Source of the DNA: an uncultured Aquincola sp.
GTDB taxonomy: Bacteria; Pseudomonadota; Gammaproteobacteria; Burkholderiales; Burkholderiaceae
Assembly (NCBI GenBank): GCA_937883885.1
Contig: CAKZXL010000305.1
Location: 1-10,547 of the forward strand
Length of the DNA stretch: 10,547 nt
Direction of reading: 5' to 3'
The translations under genes and the position numbers were made by a program. Shown here one piece after another: positions 4,020-10,547 of this stretch. Every line of letters starts with the position of its first letter. The stretch's first letter is position 1. The notes below the pieces were generated by a model. The model searched no databases. It had not been told where the DNA came from and saw nothing but the letters and a program-made list of their open reading frames with translations.

Positions 4020-5822
4020 ATGCAGTCGCTCAACGCCATCGACCCCCCTGCAAGTGCTGTCCACGCCGGCCCCACCGCGCCGGCGCACAGCCGTGCAGCG
4101 ACGGCGGGCCCCGCGAGACTGGCGGGCCTGGTCCCCTGGTGGGCGGCACTGCGCCAGTCCGCCTTGTCCATCGGGCTTAGCCTGTTCCTGCTGGGCCTGC
4201 TGTGGCTGGGCGCCGGGTTCGAGCTGGCGGAAGAGCGCAACAACGCGGTCCAGCATTCGCAGCGCAACCTCGCCAACCTGACCCGCGCCTTTGCCGAGCA
4301 CACGGCCAAGACGCTGGAAGGCGCCGACCAGGCCGTGCGCTACGTGCGCAACGAGTACCTGGAAAAGGGCGCCGGCTTCGACCTCAGCCAGTTCCTGGCG
4401 CGCGACGTGGTGGGGCCGGAGTACCACCTCGTCTCCCTCATCGGCGCCAACGGGCTGGTGAGCCATTCCACCCAGCCTTTCCAGCGGGTGGACCTGCGCG
4501 ACCGCGAGCACTTCAAGGTGCATGCGCGCGGCACCGCCGACCGGCTCTACATCAGCCAGCCGGTGCTGGGCCGGGTGTCCAACAAGTGGTCGCTGCAGAT
4601 CACGCGCCGCATTGACACGCCCGCCGGCCGCTTCGACGGCGTGGTGGTGCTGTCGATGACCCCCGACTACCTGACCCGCTTCTATGGCGAGGTGGACCTG
4701 GGCCGCCATGGCGCCATCATGCTGGTGGGCAACGACGGCGTGGTGCGCGCCAGCGCCAGTCCCACCGACCAGAGCGGCCTGCACCACATCGGCCAGACGC
4801 TGCTGTTCCGCCAGGCCATGGCCCAAGAGGTGGGCCTGCTGCGCGCGGTCAGCCCGCTCGACGGCATCGAGCGGCAATGGGCCTTTCGCCGGCTCGACGA
4901 CTACGGCCTGGTGGTGCTGTGCGGCCTGGGCATGGACGAGGTGCTGGCCGACTCGCAGGACCTGCAGCGCAATGCGCTGGCGGCCGGTGCGGTGGTCACG
5001 CTGGTGGTGCTGGCCTTCATCGTGCTGCTGGTGCGGCATGCCCGCCAGCAGACCGACCTGCTGCAGGCGCTGGAAGCCGGCCGCAGCGCCGCGCAGGCCG
5101 GCAGCCGCCTCAAGACCTTGTTCCTGGCCAGCGTGTCGCATGAGCTGCGCACGCCGCTCAACGGCATCCTGGGCTACGCGGAGACCATCCGCGACACCAG
5201 CTCCGATGCCGAGGCGCGCGGCCACGGCGCGGTGATCCATGCCAGCGCCAGCCAGCTGCATGGCATGGTCAACACCATCCTCGACCTGGTGAAGATCGAG
5301 ACCGGCCGCATGACGGTGAGGCCCGAAGCGCTGGAAGTGGCCGCCTGGCTGCGCGGCGTGCATGCGCGCCACGCCGCGGCCGCCCAGGCCCGTGGCCTGC
5401 GCCTGTGGCTGGCCGTGCAGCCCGGCTGCCCGGATGAGGTCAGCACCGACCCCGCGCGGCTGAACCAGGTGCTGGACCACCTGCTGGCCAATGCGCTGAA
5501 GTTCACCGAGCAGGGCGAAGTGGCCCTGATCGCCCGCGGCGAAGACGCCGGGCTGGTGATCGAGGTCACCGACACCGGCATCGGCATGTCGCCCGACAAG
5601 CTGGCCAGCGTGTTCGATCGCTTCAATGCCGCGCTGGGCAGCTTCGACCATGCGGGGCAGGGCGCCGGCCTGGGCCTGCCGCTGGCGCGCCAGCTGGTGC
5701 AGCTGCTGGGCGGGCGCATGACGCTGCGCTCCCTGCCCGGCCAGGGCACGACGGTCGCGCTGTGGCTGCCGCCGCGCGCCGAGCCTTCATCCCCTTCTTC
5801 CGAGAACACCCACCATGTCTGA
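4020..5822 (+). CDS. Membrane sensor histidine kinase with periplasmic Cache-like domain
   Basis: Senses an external signal and phosphorylates a receiver. Numbering is from the ATG at 4020 (600 residues), which has AAGG 8 bases upstream; a TTG at 3996 would add eight residues. First membrane segment about 48-67 (SIGLSLFLLGLLWLGAGF), then a periplasmic domain of about 250 residues with the look of dCache_1/PDC domains (FDLSQFLARDVV, LRDREHFKVH, LYISQPVLGR, WSLQITRRI, GVVVLSMTPDYL), second segment about 319-338 (AGAVVTLVVLAFIVLLV). HisKA has SHELRTPLNGILGYAE with phospho-acceptor H374. HATPase has N-box LLANALKF (N491), DTGIG at 518-522 and GAGLGL at 548-553. It has no receiver of its own, so it needs a separate partner; the next gene, overlapping by 8 bases, is the obvious one. 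The ligand cannot be read from sequence. Confidence 0.92.
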   Translation: MQSLNAIDPPASAVHAGPTAPAHSRAATAGPARLAGLVPWWAALRQSALSIGLSLFLLGLLWLGAGFELAEERNNAVQHSQRNLANLTRAFAEHTAKTLEGADQAVRYVRNEYLEKGAGFDLSQFLARDVVGPEYHLVSLIGANGLVSHSTQPFQRVDLRDREHFKVHARGTADRLYISQPVLGRVSNKWSLQITRRIDTPAGRFDGVVVLSMTPDYLTRFYGEVDLGRHGAIMLVGNDGVVRASASPTDQSGLHHIGQTLLFRQAMAQEVGLLRAVSPLDGIERQWAFRRLDDYGLVVLCGLGMDEVLADSQDLQRNALAAGAVVTLVVLAFIVLLVRHARQQTDLLQALEAGRSAAQAGSRLKTLFLASVSHELRTPLNGILGYAETIRDTSSDAEARGHGAVIHASASQLHGMVNTILDLVKIETGRMTVRPEALEVAAWLRGVHARHAAAAQARGLRLWLAVQPGCPDEVSTDPARLNQVLDHLLANALKFTEQGEVALIARGEDAGLVIEVTDTGIGMSPDKLASVFDRFNAALGSFDHAGQGAGLGLPLARQLVQLLGGRMTLRSLPGQGTTVALWLPPRAEPSSPSSENTHHV

Positions 5823-6240
5823 GTCCCACGGGCTGCCGGCCCCCACGCCCGCCGGCCCCCAGCCCGGCGCCACCGCCGCCGCGCCGCGCACCGCCCTGGT
5901 GGTGGACGACAACCAGCTCAACAGCCAGCTGGTGGCCATGTTCCTGCGCCGCCTGGGCTGGCAGGCCGAGGTGGTGGACACCGGCAGCACCGCACTGGAC
6001 CGCCTGGCCCAGCGTGCCTACGACCTGGTGCTGCTGGACCTGCGCATGCCGCAGATGGGCGGCGAGCAGGTGTGCCGTCGCATCCGCGAAGACCTGGGCC
6101 TGACCCGGCTGCCGGTGGTGGCCTACACCGCCCACAGCATGCCCGAGGACAAGCAGCGCATGCTGTCGGCCGGCTTCAACGAACTGCTCATCAAGCCGAT
6201 CTCCTTCCAGGACGTGCGCCAGCTCTGCCATGCACTCTGA
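5815..6240 (+). CDS. Single-domain response regulator (CheY-like receiver)
   Basis: Phosphorylation-controlled receiver without an output domain, 141 residues. A Pro/Ala-rich N-terminus of about 25 residues precedes ALVVDDNQLNSQLV with the acidic pair D31/D32. The phospho-acceptor is D75 in LVLLDLRMPQMGG, the switch threonine T105 in VVAYTAHS, and the lysine K127 in LLIKPIS. All key residues are present, so it should accept phosphate. The start ATG lies inside the kinase's last codons (8-base overlap), and its own end overlaps the EAL gene by 11 bases, so the three are almost surely co-translated. The likely donor is the kinase upstream; the hybrid kinase's Hpt domain is an alternative. Its output must act through protein contact, perhaps with the EAL protein, whose own receiver is degenerate. 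Confidence 0.92.
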   Translation: MSESHGLPAPTPAGPQPGATAAAPRTALVVDDNQLNSQLVAMFLRRLGWQAEVVDTGSTALDRLAQRAYDLVLLDLRMPQMGGEQVCRRIREDLGLTRLPVVAYTAHSMPEDKQRMLSAGFNELLIKPISFQDVRQLCHAL

Positions 6241-7510
6241 CGCAGCCCTGATCCAGGCGGCCCGTCAGGTCGGCGCGCCGCAGGACGACGCCACCCCCGC
6301 GCCGCCGCGTTGCAGCGTGTGGGTGGCCGTGGCCGAGCCCGAGACCGCCGACGCCCTGGCCCAGGCCCTGGCGCGCGCAGGTGCCGCGGTGCAGGCGGTG
6401 GTGCACGACGTGCTGGGCATCAAGCGGCTGCTGATGCAGCCCCGCGTGGACCTGCCGGCGGTGCTGGTCACCGGCCTGCGCTTTGCCGATGGCGACGGCT
6501 TTCAGCTCATGCGGCTGCTGGCCCGCCGCGCCGATGCGCCGGCCTGCTTCATCGTCAGCCGGCAGCAACGCGCGGTGATCAAGGCCGCCACCAACCTGGC
6601 CTCGGTCTGTGGCCTGGCACTGGCCGGGGTGGGCGAGCTGCCGGCCGATGCCGACGAGATCGCCCGCGAGGTGATGGCCTACCCCTGCCGCCAGGCCACG
6701 CAGGCGCCGGCCACGCCCGCCCCGCTGCCCGAGCTGGCGCGCGACGAGCTGCTGGCGCTGCTCGACCGCGACGTGCTGCAGCCGTGGATGCAACCCAAGC
6801 TGCGCCTGGCCACCGGCGAGATCATCGGCTTCGAGGCGCTGATGCGCGCCCACGATGCCGATGGCGCGGTGGTGATGCCCGACCGGCTGGTGGCCGCCCT
6901 GCAACGCCACCACCTGCTGGACCAGGCCACGCTGCACATGGCACGCCGCACGGTGGAGTTCGTGGCCACCTGCCTGAACGAAGGCATGGCCGTCAGCGCC
7001 TCCATCAACGTGTCGATGCAGTCGCTGTCCAACGTGGCCTTCTGCCAGGAGCTGGCGGCCGCGGTGGACCATGTGCAGCTGGACCCCAGCTGGATCACCA
7101 TCGAGATCACCGAAACCGACGCCATGGCCGACCTGGCCTCGGTGATCGAGAACACCGCCCGCATCCGCATGCTGGGATTCAACCTGGCGATCGACGACTT
7201 CGGCACCGCGTATTCCAGCCTGTTCCAGCTCTCGCGCATCCCGTTCTCTGAATTGAAGATCGAGCGCGCCTTCATCACCGGGCTGGGCGAAGACCGCGGC
7301 AAGCAGGGCATCGTCAAGGCCTGCGCGATGCTGGGCGCCTCATTGGGCCTGCATGTGGTGGCCGAGGGCGTGGAAACCGCCGACGAACTGGCCCAGGTGC
7401 AGGCCGCCGGCTGCACCGAAGTGCAGGGCTACCTGGTGTCTCGCCCGATGCCTGCGGCACAGGCACTGGACTGGCTGCGGGCCCTGCCCGAGCAGCGCTT
7501 CACGCTGTAG
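6230..7510 (+). CDS. EAL-domain c-di-GMP phosphodiesterase with degenerate receiver
   Basis: Probably hydrolyses c-di-GMP to pGpG in the cytoplasm. Of 426 residues, about 28-150 have a receiver-like pattern (CSVWVAVAEPET; AVLVTGLRFADGDGFQLM), but the acidic pair is A35/E36 and the phospho-Asp position is G82, so it cannot be phosphorylated in the usual way. EAL domain about 170-420: FEALMR (E202), INVSMQ (N260), IEITETD (E292), DDFGTAYSS (D322, D323), ELKIER (K343), AEGVE (E379), VQGY (Q399). These match the catalytic set known from RocR-type enzymes, so activity is expected; a KID to KIE change at E345 and G to A in DDFGTGYSS are minor. The architecture resembles RocR/VieA with a dead receiver. 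ATG 6230 overlaps the previous gene by 11 bases. The end overlaps the convergent hybrid kinase by 11 bases. Confidence 0.92.
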   Translation: MHSDAALIQAARQVGAPQDDATPAPPRCSVWVAVAEPETADALAQALARAGAAVQAVVHDVLGIKRLLMQPRVDLPAVLVTGLRFADGDGFQLMRLLARRADAPACFIVSRQQRAVIKAATNLASVCGLALAGVGELPADADEIAREVMAYPCRQATQAPATPAPLPELARDELLALLDRDVLQPWMQPKLRLATGEIIGFEALMRAHDADGAVVMPDRLVAALQRHHLLDQATLHMARRTVEFVATCLNEGMAVSASINVSMQSLSNVAFCQELAAAVDHVQLDPSWITIEITETDAMADLASVIENTARIRMLGFNLAIDDFGTAYSSLFQLSRIPFSELKIERAFITGLGEDRGKQGIVKACAMLGASLGLHVVAEGVETADELAQVQAAGCTEVQGYLVSRPMPAAQALDWLRALPEQRFTL

Positions 7511-9149
7511 GGATGGCGGGCTCTGGCCTTCGCAGCACGGCCGCTGCTTCCAGCAGCAGACCCTCGCACAGCACCGCCGCCCGCATCGGGTGGCTGCCGC
7601 GCAGCGCCATTTCCACGTCGCCCGCCTGCTCGCTGAGCACGGCATGGCCGAAGGAGCCGGCGGTGCCGCGCAGCGTGTGCACCACGCGGCTCAGGGCCGC
7701 CCAGTCGGCACTGCGCAGCGCCTCGCGGATGGCCTCCACCTGCGCTGGCAGGCCAGCACGGAAGGCCTGGCGCAGCTGCGCCATCTCGCGCTGGAAGGCG
7801 GCCTCGTTCTCGTCGCCCTCGAAGCCCAGGCCCAGGTGTTCGCGGATCACTTCGTAGAAGCGCTCGCGGTCCACCGGCTTGGCCAGCACGTCGTTGCAGC
7901 CGGCGTCGCGGTAGCGCTGCACGTCGCCCTTCATCACGTTGGCGGTCAGCGCCACGATGCGGGCCTTGCAGTGCGAAGCGCGCAGCCGGCGGGCGGCGGT
8001 CTCGCCGTCCATCACCGGCATCTGCATGTCCATCAGGATGAGGTCGAAGTCCTGGCGCAGCGCCATCTCCACCGCTTCCTTGCCGTTGCCGGCCACGGTC
8101 ACGCCCAGGCCCGCCTGCTTCAGGAAGGCGGTGAGCAGCCGCTGGTTGTCCGGGCCGTCTTCGGCCAGCAGCACGCGACCGGCCAGATCGGGCACCGAGA
8201 TGGCGGTGATCGCGAAGTCGCCCCGGCCGTAGTCCACCAGGTCGCCTTCCATCGTCAGCAATTCAGACCGGGGGACAGCGGCCGGCAGCGGCACTTCCAG
8301 CGTGAAGCGGCTGCCGCGCTGCAGCTCGCTGCTCACGCTCACCTGGCCACCCAGCAGGCTGGCCAGCTGGTGCGAGATGTACAGCCCCAGCCCCGAGCCA
8401 CCGAACTTGCGCGTGGTCGAGGCATCGGCCTGGGTGAAGGGCTGGAACAGGCGCGCCTGCTGCGCCGGCGACATGCCGATGCCGGTGTCCGCCACCACGA
8501 AGCGCATGGCCGGCAGCTCGGGCAGGTAGTGCAGCTCCAGCGTCACGCTGCCGCGCGGCGTGAACTTGATGGCGTTGCTCAGGAAGTTCAGCAGCACCTG
8601 CTTGAGCCGCACGGGGTCGGTGCGCACCGCGGGCGGCAGCGGCAGATGCGGCACCACCTGGAAGTCGAGGCCCCGCTCGGCCGCGCGGCCGGCCACCAGT
8701 GCATTCAGGTCGCGCAGCAGCACCGGCAGCGGCAGGTCGATCTGCTCCAGCTCCACCTGCTGGGTCTCGATCTTGGCCAGGTCCAGGATGTCGTTGATGA
8801 CTTCCAGCAGGTGCCGGCCGTTGCGGATGATGGCCTGCAGCGCCTCTTCGCGGTCCACCATGCCGCGGCCGGGCTGCATCAGCAGCTCGGCAAAGCCGAT
8901 GATGGAGGTCAGCGGCGTGCGGATCTCATGGCTCATGTTGGCCAGGAACGCACTCTTGGCATTGCTGGCGGCCAGGGCCTCGTCGCGGGCCTGGCGGGCT
9001 TCTTCGGTGCGGGCACGCACCGTGGCGTCCTGCTCGGCCAGCAGGCGGTCGAGCCGGGCCTGCACGTCCCGCAGCTCCTGCTGGGCCAGCTTGCGGGCGG
9101 CGCGTTCCAGCGCCAGGCGGCGCTCCAGCGCGTCGATCAGCGGCTGCAT
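7500..9149 (-). CDS. Soluble hybrid histidine kinase: HisKA, HATPase, receiver, Hpt
   Basis: Multi-step phosphorelay kinase. Numbering is from ATG 9149 (549 residues), preceded by GGAG 6 bases away; ATG 9179 would add ten residues but lacks a good ribosome site. A coiled-coil-like N-terminus (about 5-65, ERRLALERAARKLAQQEL and similar) leads to HisKA SHEIRTPLTSIIGFAE (H74), HATPase with N-box FLSNAIKF (N192), DTGIG (221-225) and GSGLGL (251-256), a receiver with E330/D331, phospho-Asp D374 in ILMDMQMPVMDG and K424 in VLAKP, then an Hpt domain with VVHTLRGTAGSFG (H491). No membrane segment or PAS domain is seen, so it is probably cytoplasmic and takes its signal through partners. It converges on the kinase-receiver-EAL operon, sharing 11 bases with the EAL gene. 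Shared pathway is inference from position only. Confidence 0.92.
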   Translation of the reverse strand: MQPLIDALERRLALERAARKLAQQELRDVQARLDRLLAEQDATVRARTEEARQARDEALAASNAKSAFLANMSHEIRTPLTSIIGFAELLMQPGRGMVDREEALQAIIRNGRHLLEVINDILDLAKIETQQVELEQIDLPLPVLLRDLNALVAGRAAERGLDFQVVPHLPLPPAVRTDPVRLKQVLLNFLSNAIKFTPRGSVTLELHYLPELPAMRFVVADTGIGMSPAQQARLFQPFTQADASTTRKFGGSGLGLYISHQLASLLGGQVSVSSELQRGSRFTLEVPLPAAVPRSELLTMEGDLVDYGRGDFAITAISVPDLAGRVLLAEDGPDNQRLLTAFLKQAGLGVTVAGNGKEAVEMALRQDFDLILMDMQMPVMDGETAARRLRASHCKARIVALTANVMKGDVQRYRDAGCNDVLAKPVDRERFYEVIREHLGLGFEGDENEAAFQREMAQLRQAFRAGLPAQVEAIREALRSADWAALSRVVHTLRGTAGSFGHAVLSEQAGDVEMALRGSHPMRAAVLCEGLLLEAAAVLRRPEPAIPTA

Positions 9150-9331
9150 CGGCCACTCCGGGCTGTGGCGGTGCCCCATGCGGCCAGGGCGGCAAAGGGC
9201 ATCGGCAGGAGAGGGCGGGCGGCTTGCACGGTGGCGCGGGCGAAGAGGGGGCGATCACTGCCCGGGGGTGTCCTGTCTTCGGCTGGCCGGTGCGCATCTT
9301 GAGCCGCGGGCCCGCCCGCGGGCGGCGCTGC
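9150..9331. other. Gap between DUF883-like gene and hybrid kinase
   Basis: A GC-rich gap of about 180 bases between two minus-strand genes. Apart from the hairpin at 9304-9321 I see no convincing promoter; the region before the kinase lacks a -35/-10 pair I would defend. Confidence 0.3.
9304..9321. terminator. GC hairpin after the DUF883-like gene, weak terminator candidate
   Basis: CCGCGGG (9304-9310) and CCCGCGG (9315-9321) pair over a 4-base loop, about 10 bases past the stop of the minus-strand gene that ends at 9332. No T-run follows on the minus strand, so intrinsic termination is uncertain. Confidence 0.35.
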
Positions 9332-9658
9332 TCAGCGTTCGCGGGCCATGGCCACCAGCAGACCGGCGATCACGCCCACCGCCGCCGCCACGCCGATGGC
9401 GGCATACGGATGGGCCTGCACCTGGTGGTCCACCGCGCGGGCGGCGCTGCGGGCGCGCAGCATGGCTTCGTCTTCCAGCAGCTGCAGCTGTTCACGGCTT
9501 TGCTGCAGGCGCGCGGCCAGGCGGTCCCGCAGGGCTTGCGCCTGCTCGTCGCCCTGCTTCAGGCCCGATTGCATCAGCGCATCGGCGTCGTCCACCGCAT
9601 GGCGCAGCCCTTCGGTGATGCGGTCTTGAAGGGCGTGTGGGTTCGACAGCTCGGTCAT
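9332..9658 (-). CDS. DUF883/ElaB-YqjD-like membrane-anchored protein
   Basis: Small inner-membrane protein of 108 residues. A charged, Gln/Glu/Arg-rich helical region (about 8-82: LQDRITEGLRHAVDDADAL through ARLQQSREQLQLLEDEA) is followed by one hydrophobic segment at about 85-104 (YAAIGVAAAVGVIAGLLVA) and a short basic end (MARER). This layout is that of the DUF883 family, whose E. coli members ElaB and YqjD are stationary-phase proteins; YqjD has been reported to bind ribosomes. The ATG at 9658 is preceded by AGGAG at 5 bases, so the longer in-frame start at 9829 is rejected. It is divergent from the universal stress gene, with a 169-base shared upstream region. TACAGT on the minus strand at 9721-9716 is a possible -10 box without a clear -35. 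Function in this organism is unknown. Confidence 0.85.
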   Translation of the reverse strand: MTELSNPHALQDRITEGLRHAVDDADALMQSGLKQGDEQAQALRDRLAARLQQSREQLQLLEDEAMLRARSAARAVDHQVQAHPYAAIGVAAAVGVIAGLLVAMARER

Positions 9659-9663
9659 GTCAG

Positions 9664-9668
9664 CTCCT
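9664..9668 (-). promoter_or_regulatory. Ribosome binding site fixing the DUF883-like start
   Basis: AGGAG on the minus strand lies 5 bases before ATG 9658. It excludes the upstream in-frame start at 9829, which would add 57 residues unlike the family. Confidence 0.65.
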
Positions 9669-9752
9669 GGGTTGGTTGAGTGGCGCGGGGCGCTCAGGCA
9701 GCCCGCTTTGGTGGCACTGTAGCCCCAGGCGGCGCGTCCGCTGAACCAGCGC

Positions 9753-9766
9753 TTGACCGGCATCAA
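9753..9766 (+). promoter_or_regulatory. FNR/ANR/DNR-type box upstream of usp
   Basis: TTGAC-CGGC-ATCAA matches the FNR-family consensus TTGAY-N4-RTCAA in both half-sites. Its centre is about 68 bases before the usp ATG. A class II FNR promoter would start near 9801, with a -10 near 9789-9794 (AACACT, three of six matching TATAAT). Universal stress genes are known FNR-type targets in proteobacteria. The match is clear; binding is inferred. Confidence 0.6.
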
Positions 9767-9827
9767 GGGCGGGCGGCGCTGCACTGGCAACACTGGGTGC
9801 ATCGAAGCACACACGGAGTTCCATGCC

Positions 9828-10298
9828 ATGGCCTACCAACGCATCCTGGTTCCTGTCGACGGCAGTGCCACCTCGCAGCGCGGGTTGCAGGAGGCCATTG
9901 CCCTGGCCCGTCTCACCGGCGGTCGCTTGCGCCTGCTGCACGTGGTGGACGAGCTGAGCTTTGCCACCGGCTTCGAGACGGGCACGGCCTTTTTGGGCGA
10001 CGTGATCCCGTTGATGCGCGAGGCCGGCCAAGCCGTGCTGCAGCAGGCCTGCGCCCAGGCCGAAACCGCTGGCGTGCCGGCCGAGCCGGTGCTGTGCGAC
10101 CGCTTTGCCACGCGGGTGTGCGACGCGGTGACGCAGGAGGCACGGCAGTGGCGGGCCGACCTGATCGTGCTGGGCACGCATGGCCGCCGCGGGGTGGGCC
10201 GGCTGCTGCTGGGCAGCGACGCGGAGCAGGTGCTGCGCCTGGCGCAAGTGCCGGTGCTGCTGGTGCGTGCGCCGCAGGAGGCACAGCCGGGCTGCTGA
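9828..10298 (+). CDS. Universal stress protein, single UspA domain, ATP-binding type
   Basis: Cytoplasmic stress protein of 156 residues with one UspA domain. It opens with YQRILVPVDGSATSQRGLQEA, where D11 is the usual nucleotide contact, then RLRLLHVVDE at 33-42, ADLIVLGTHGRRGVGRLLLG at 110-129 and VPVLLVRAP at 141-149. The motif G116-x2-G119-x9-G129-S130 is the ATP-binding signature of the UspFG/MJ0577-like class, so nucleotide binding is expected. ATG 9828 has GGAG 9 bases upstream and gives the normal family N-terminus; an in-frame start at 9753 would put the FNR-type box in coding sequence. The FNR-type box suggests induction at low oxygen. It is divergent from the DUF883-like gene and convergent with a second universal stress gene. 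The exact process it protects is not readable from sequence. Confidence 0.92.
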   Translation: MAYQRILVPVDGSATSQRGLQEAIALARLTGGRLRLLHVVDELSFATGFETGTAFLGDVIPLMREAGQAVLQQACAQAETAGVPAEPVLCDRFATRVCDAVTQEARQWRADLIVLGTHGRRGVGRLLLGSDAEQVLRLAQVPVLLVRAPQEAQPGC

Positions 10299-10547
10299 AA
10301 GCGCCCCCAGCACGGCCTCGGCCCAACGTGCGTGGCCGTAGGCGCCCATCACGATGAGGTCGGTGCCGAGGTCGGCCGTGCGCGACAGCAGCGCTTCGCC
10401 GATGGGCAGGCGGGTGGTTTGCACCTGCACCTCGGCCATCACGCCCTGCCAGGCCAGCCACTGCTGCAGCGTGGCCAGCCGGCGCTGGGCCATGGGCGTG
10501 TCGTCGGGCATGCCGCCTTCGTTCCACCACACCCCCTGCACCTGCTG
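10299..10547 (-). CDS. Universal stress protein, C-terminal part; 5' end outside window, 3' end apparently lost
   Basis: The minus strand from the right edge reads QQVQGVWWNEGGMPDD, MAQRRLATLQQWLAWQGV, then LPIGEALLSRTADLGTDLIV and MGAYGHARWAEAVLGALS. I recognise the C-terminal UspA domain of a two-domain universal stress protein (family length about 280), with the G-x2-G-x9-G loop. The family normally continues about 15-20 residues to a last strand like VPVLMSH. Here similarity stops near 10300, just where the convergent usp gene ends, and the frame then runs on as antisense of that gene, with its stop only at 9660-9662. I set the left boundary where similarity ends. A G-run at 10304-10308 allows a frameshift reading (VLGGA), but no frame restores the missing strand. 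A truncated gene, rearrangement or pseudogene is possible. Confidence 0.6.

Larger units (their letters stand above)
9659..9827. promoter_or_regulatory. Divergent upstream region of the DUF883-like and usp genes
   Basis: 169 bases between two start codons. It carries the FNR-type box at 9753-9766 nearer the usp side, a weak -10 (TACAGT, minus strand, 9721-9716) for the DUF883-like gene, and a ribosome site for each gene. One bound regulator could affect both directions, but the box centre is about 100 bases from the DUF883-like start. Confidence 0.45.

Noticed and set aside
3933..5651. Long open frame (572 codons) on the minus strand across the sensor kinase
   Set aside because: It mirrors the kinase codons and gives a His/Gln/Ala-rich product with no recognisable domain. 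It is a high-GC shadow.
7353..9302. Long open frame (649 codons) on the plus strand across the hybrid kinase
   Set aside because: It is antisense to clear HisKA, HATPase, receiver and Hpt motifs, and has a His/Gln-rich composition without a domain.
1..10547. tRNA, rRNA, CRISPR array or insertion sequence
   Set aside because: By eye I found no cloverleaf, no regular repeat-spacer pattern and no transposase or terminal inverted repeats in the window.

Overview
The window looks like the replication and partition core of a secondary replicon (megaplasmid or chromid) of a high-GC betaproteobacterium, most likely Burkholderiales, followed by signalling and stress genes. The replicon call rests on three things: a type Ia ParA with the start of its ParB partner, a divergent Rep_3-family replication initiator, and a 673-base non-coding region between them that carries iteron-like repeats. 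The Burkholderiales call rests on my recognition of the initiator and ParAB sequence types, not on a database search.

Layout: parB (start only; it runs off the left edge) and parA form a minus-strand pair whose stop and start codons overlap (1-1736). The region 1737-2409 is the putative origin and divergent promoter region. It holds GAGRMTTTTCRGGAAG-type repeats, several inverted repeats, an A/T-richer stretch with a 13-base direct repeat, and a small hairpin just before rep. The initiator gene reads right (2410-3885). A signalling block follows: a membrane sensor kinase with a periplasmic Cache-like domain, a single-domain receiver and an EAL c-di-GMP phosphodiesterase with a degenerate receiver overlap in a tight plus-strand series (4020-7510). 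They meet, with an 11-base convergent overlap, a minus-strand soluble hybrid kinase (HisKA, HATPase, receiver, Hpt; 7500-9149). The right end holds stress genes: a minus-strand DUF883/ElaB-like membrane-anchored protein (9332-9658), a plus-strand universal stress protein (9828-10298) preceded by an FNR-type box, and the C-terminal part of a second universal stress protein on the minus strand whose 3' end appears lost.

Working together (inference): ParA, ParB and Rep maintain the replicon. The membrane kinase probably phosphorylates the single-domain receiver, and with the EAL protein and possibly the hybrid kinase this would couple an extracellular signal to c-di-GMP breakdown. The stress genes may respond to low oxygen through an FNR/ANR-like regulator. 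The parAB end looks richer in A/T codons than the signalling genes, which would fit a different age or origin for the two parts.
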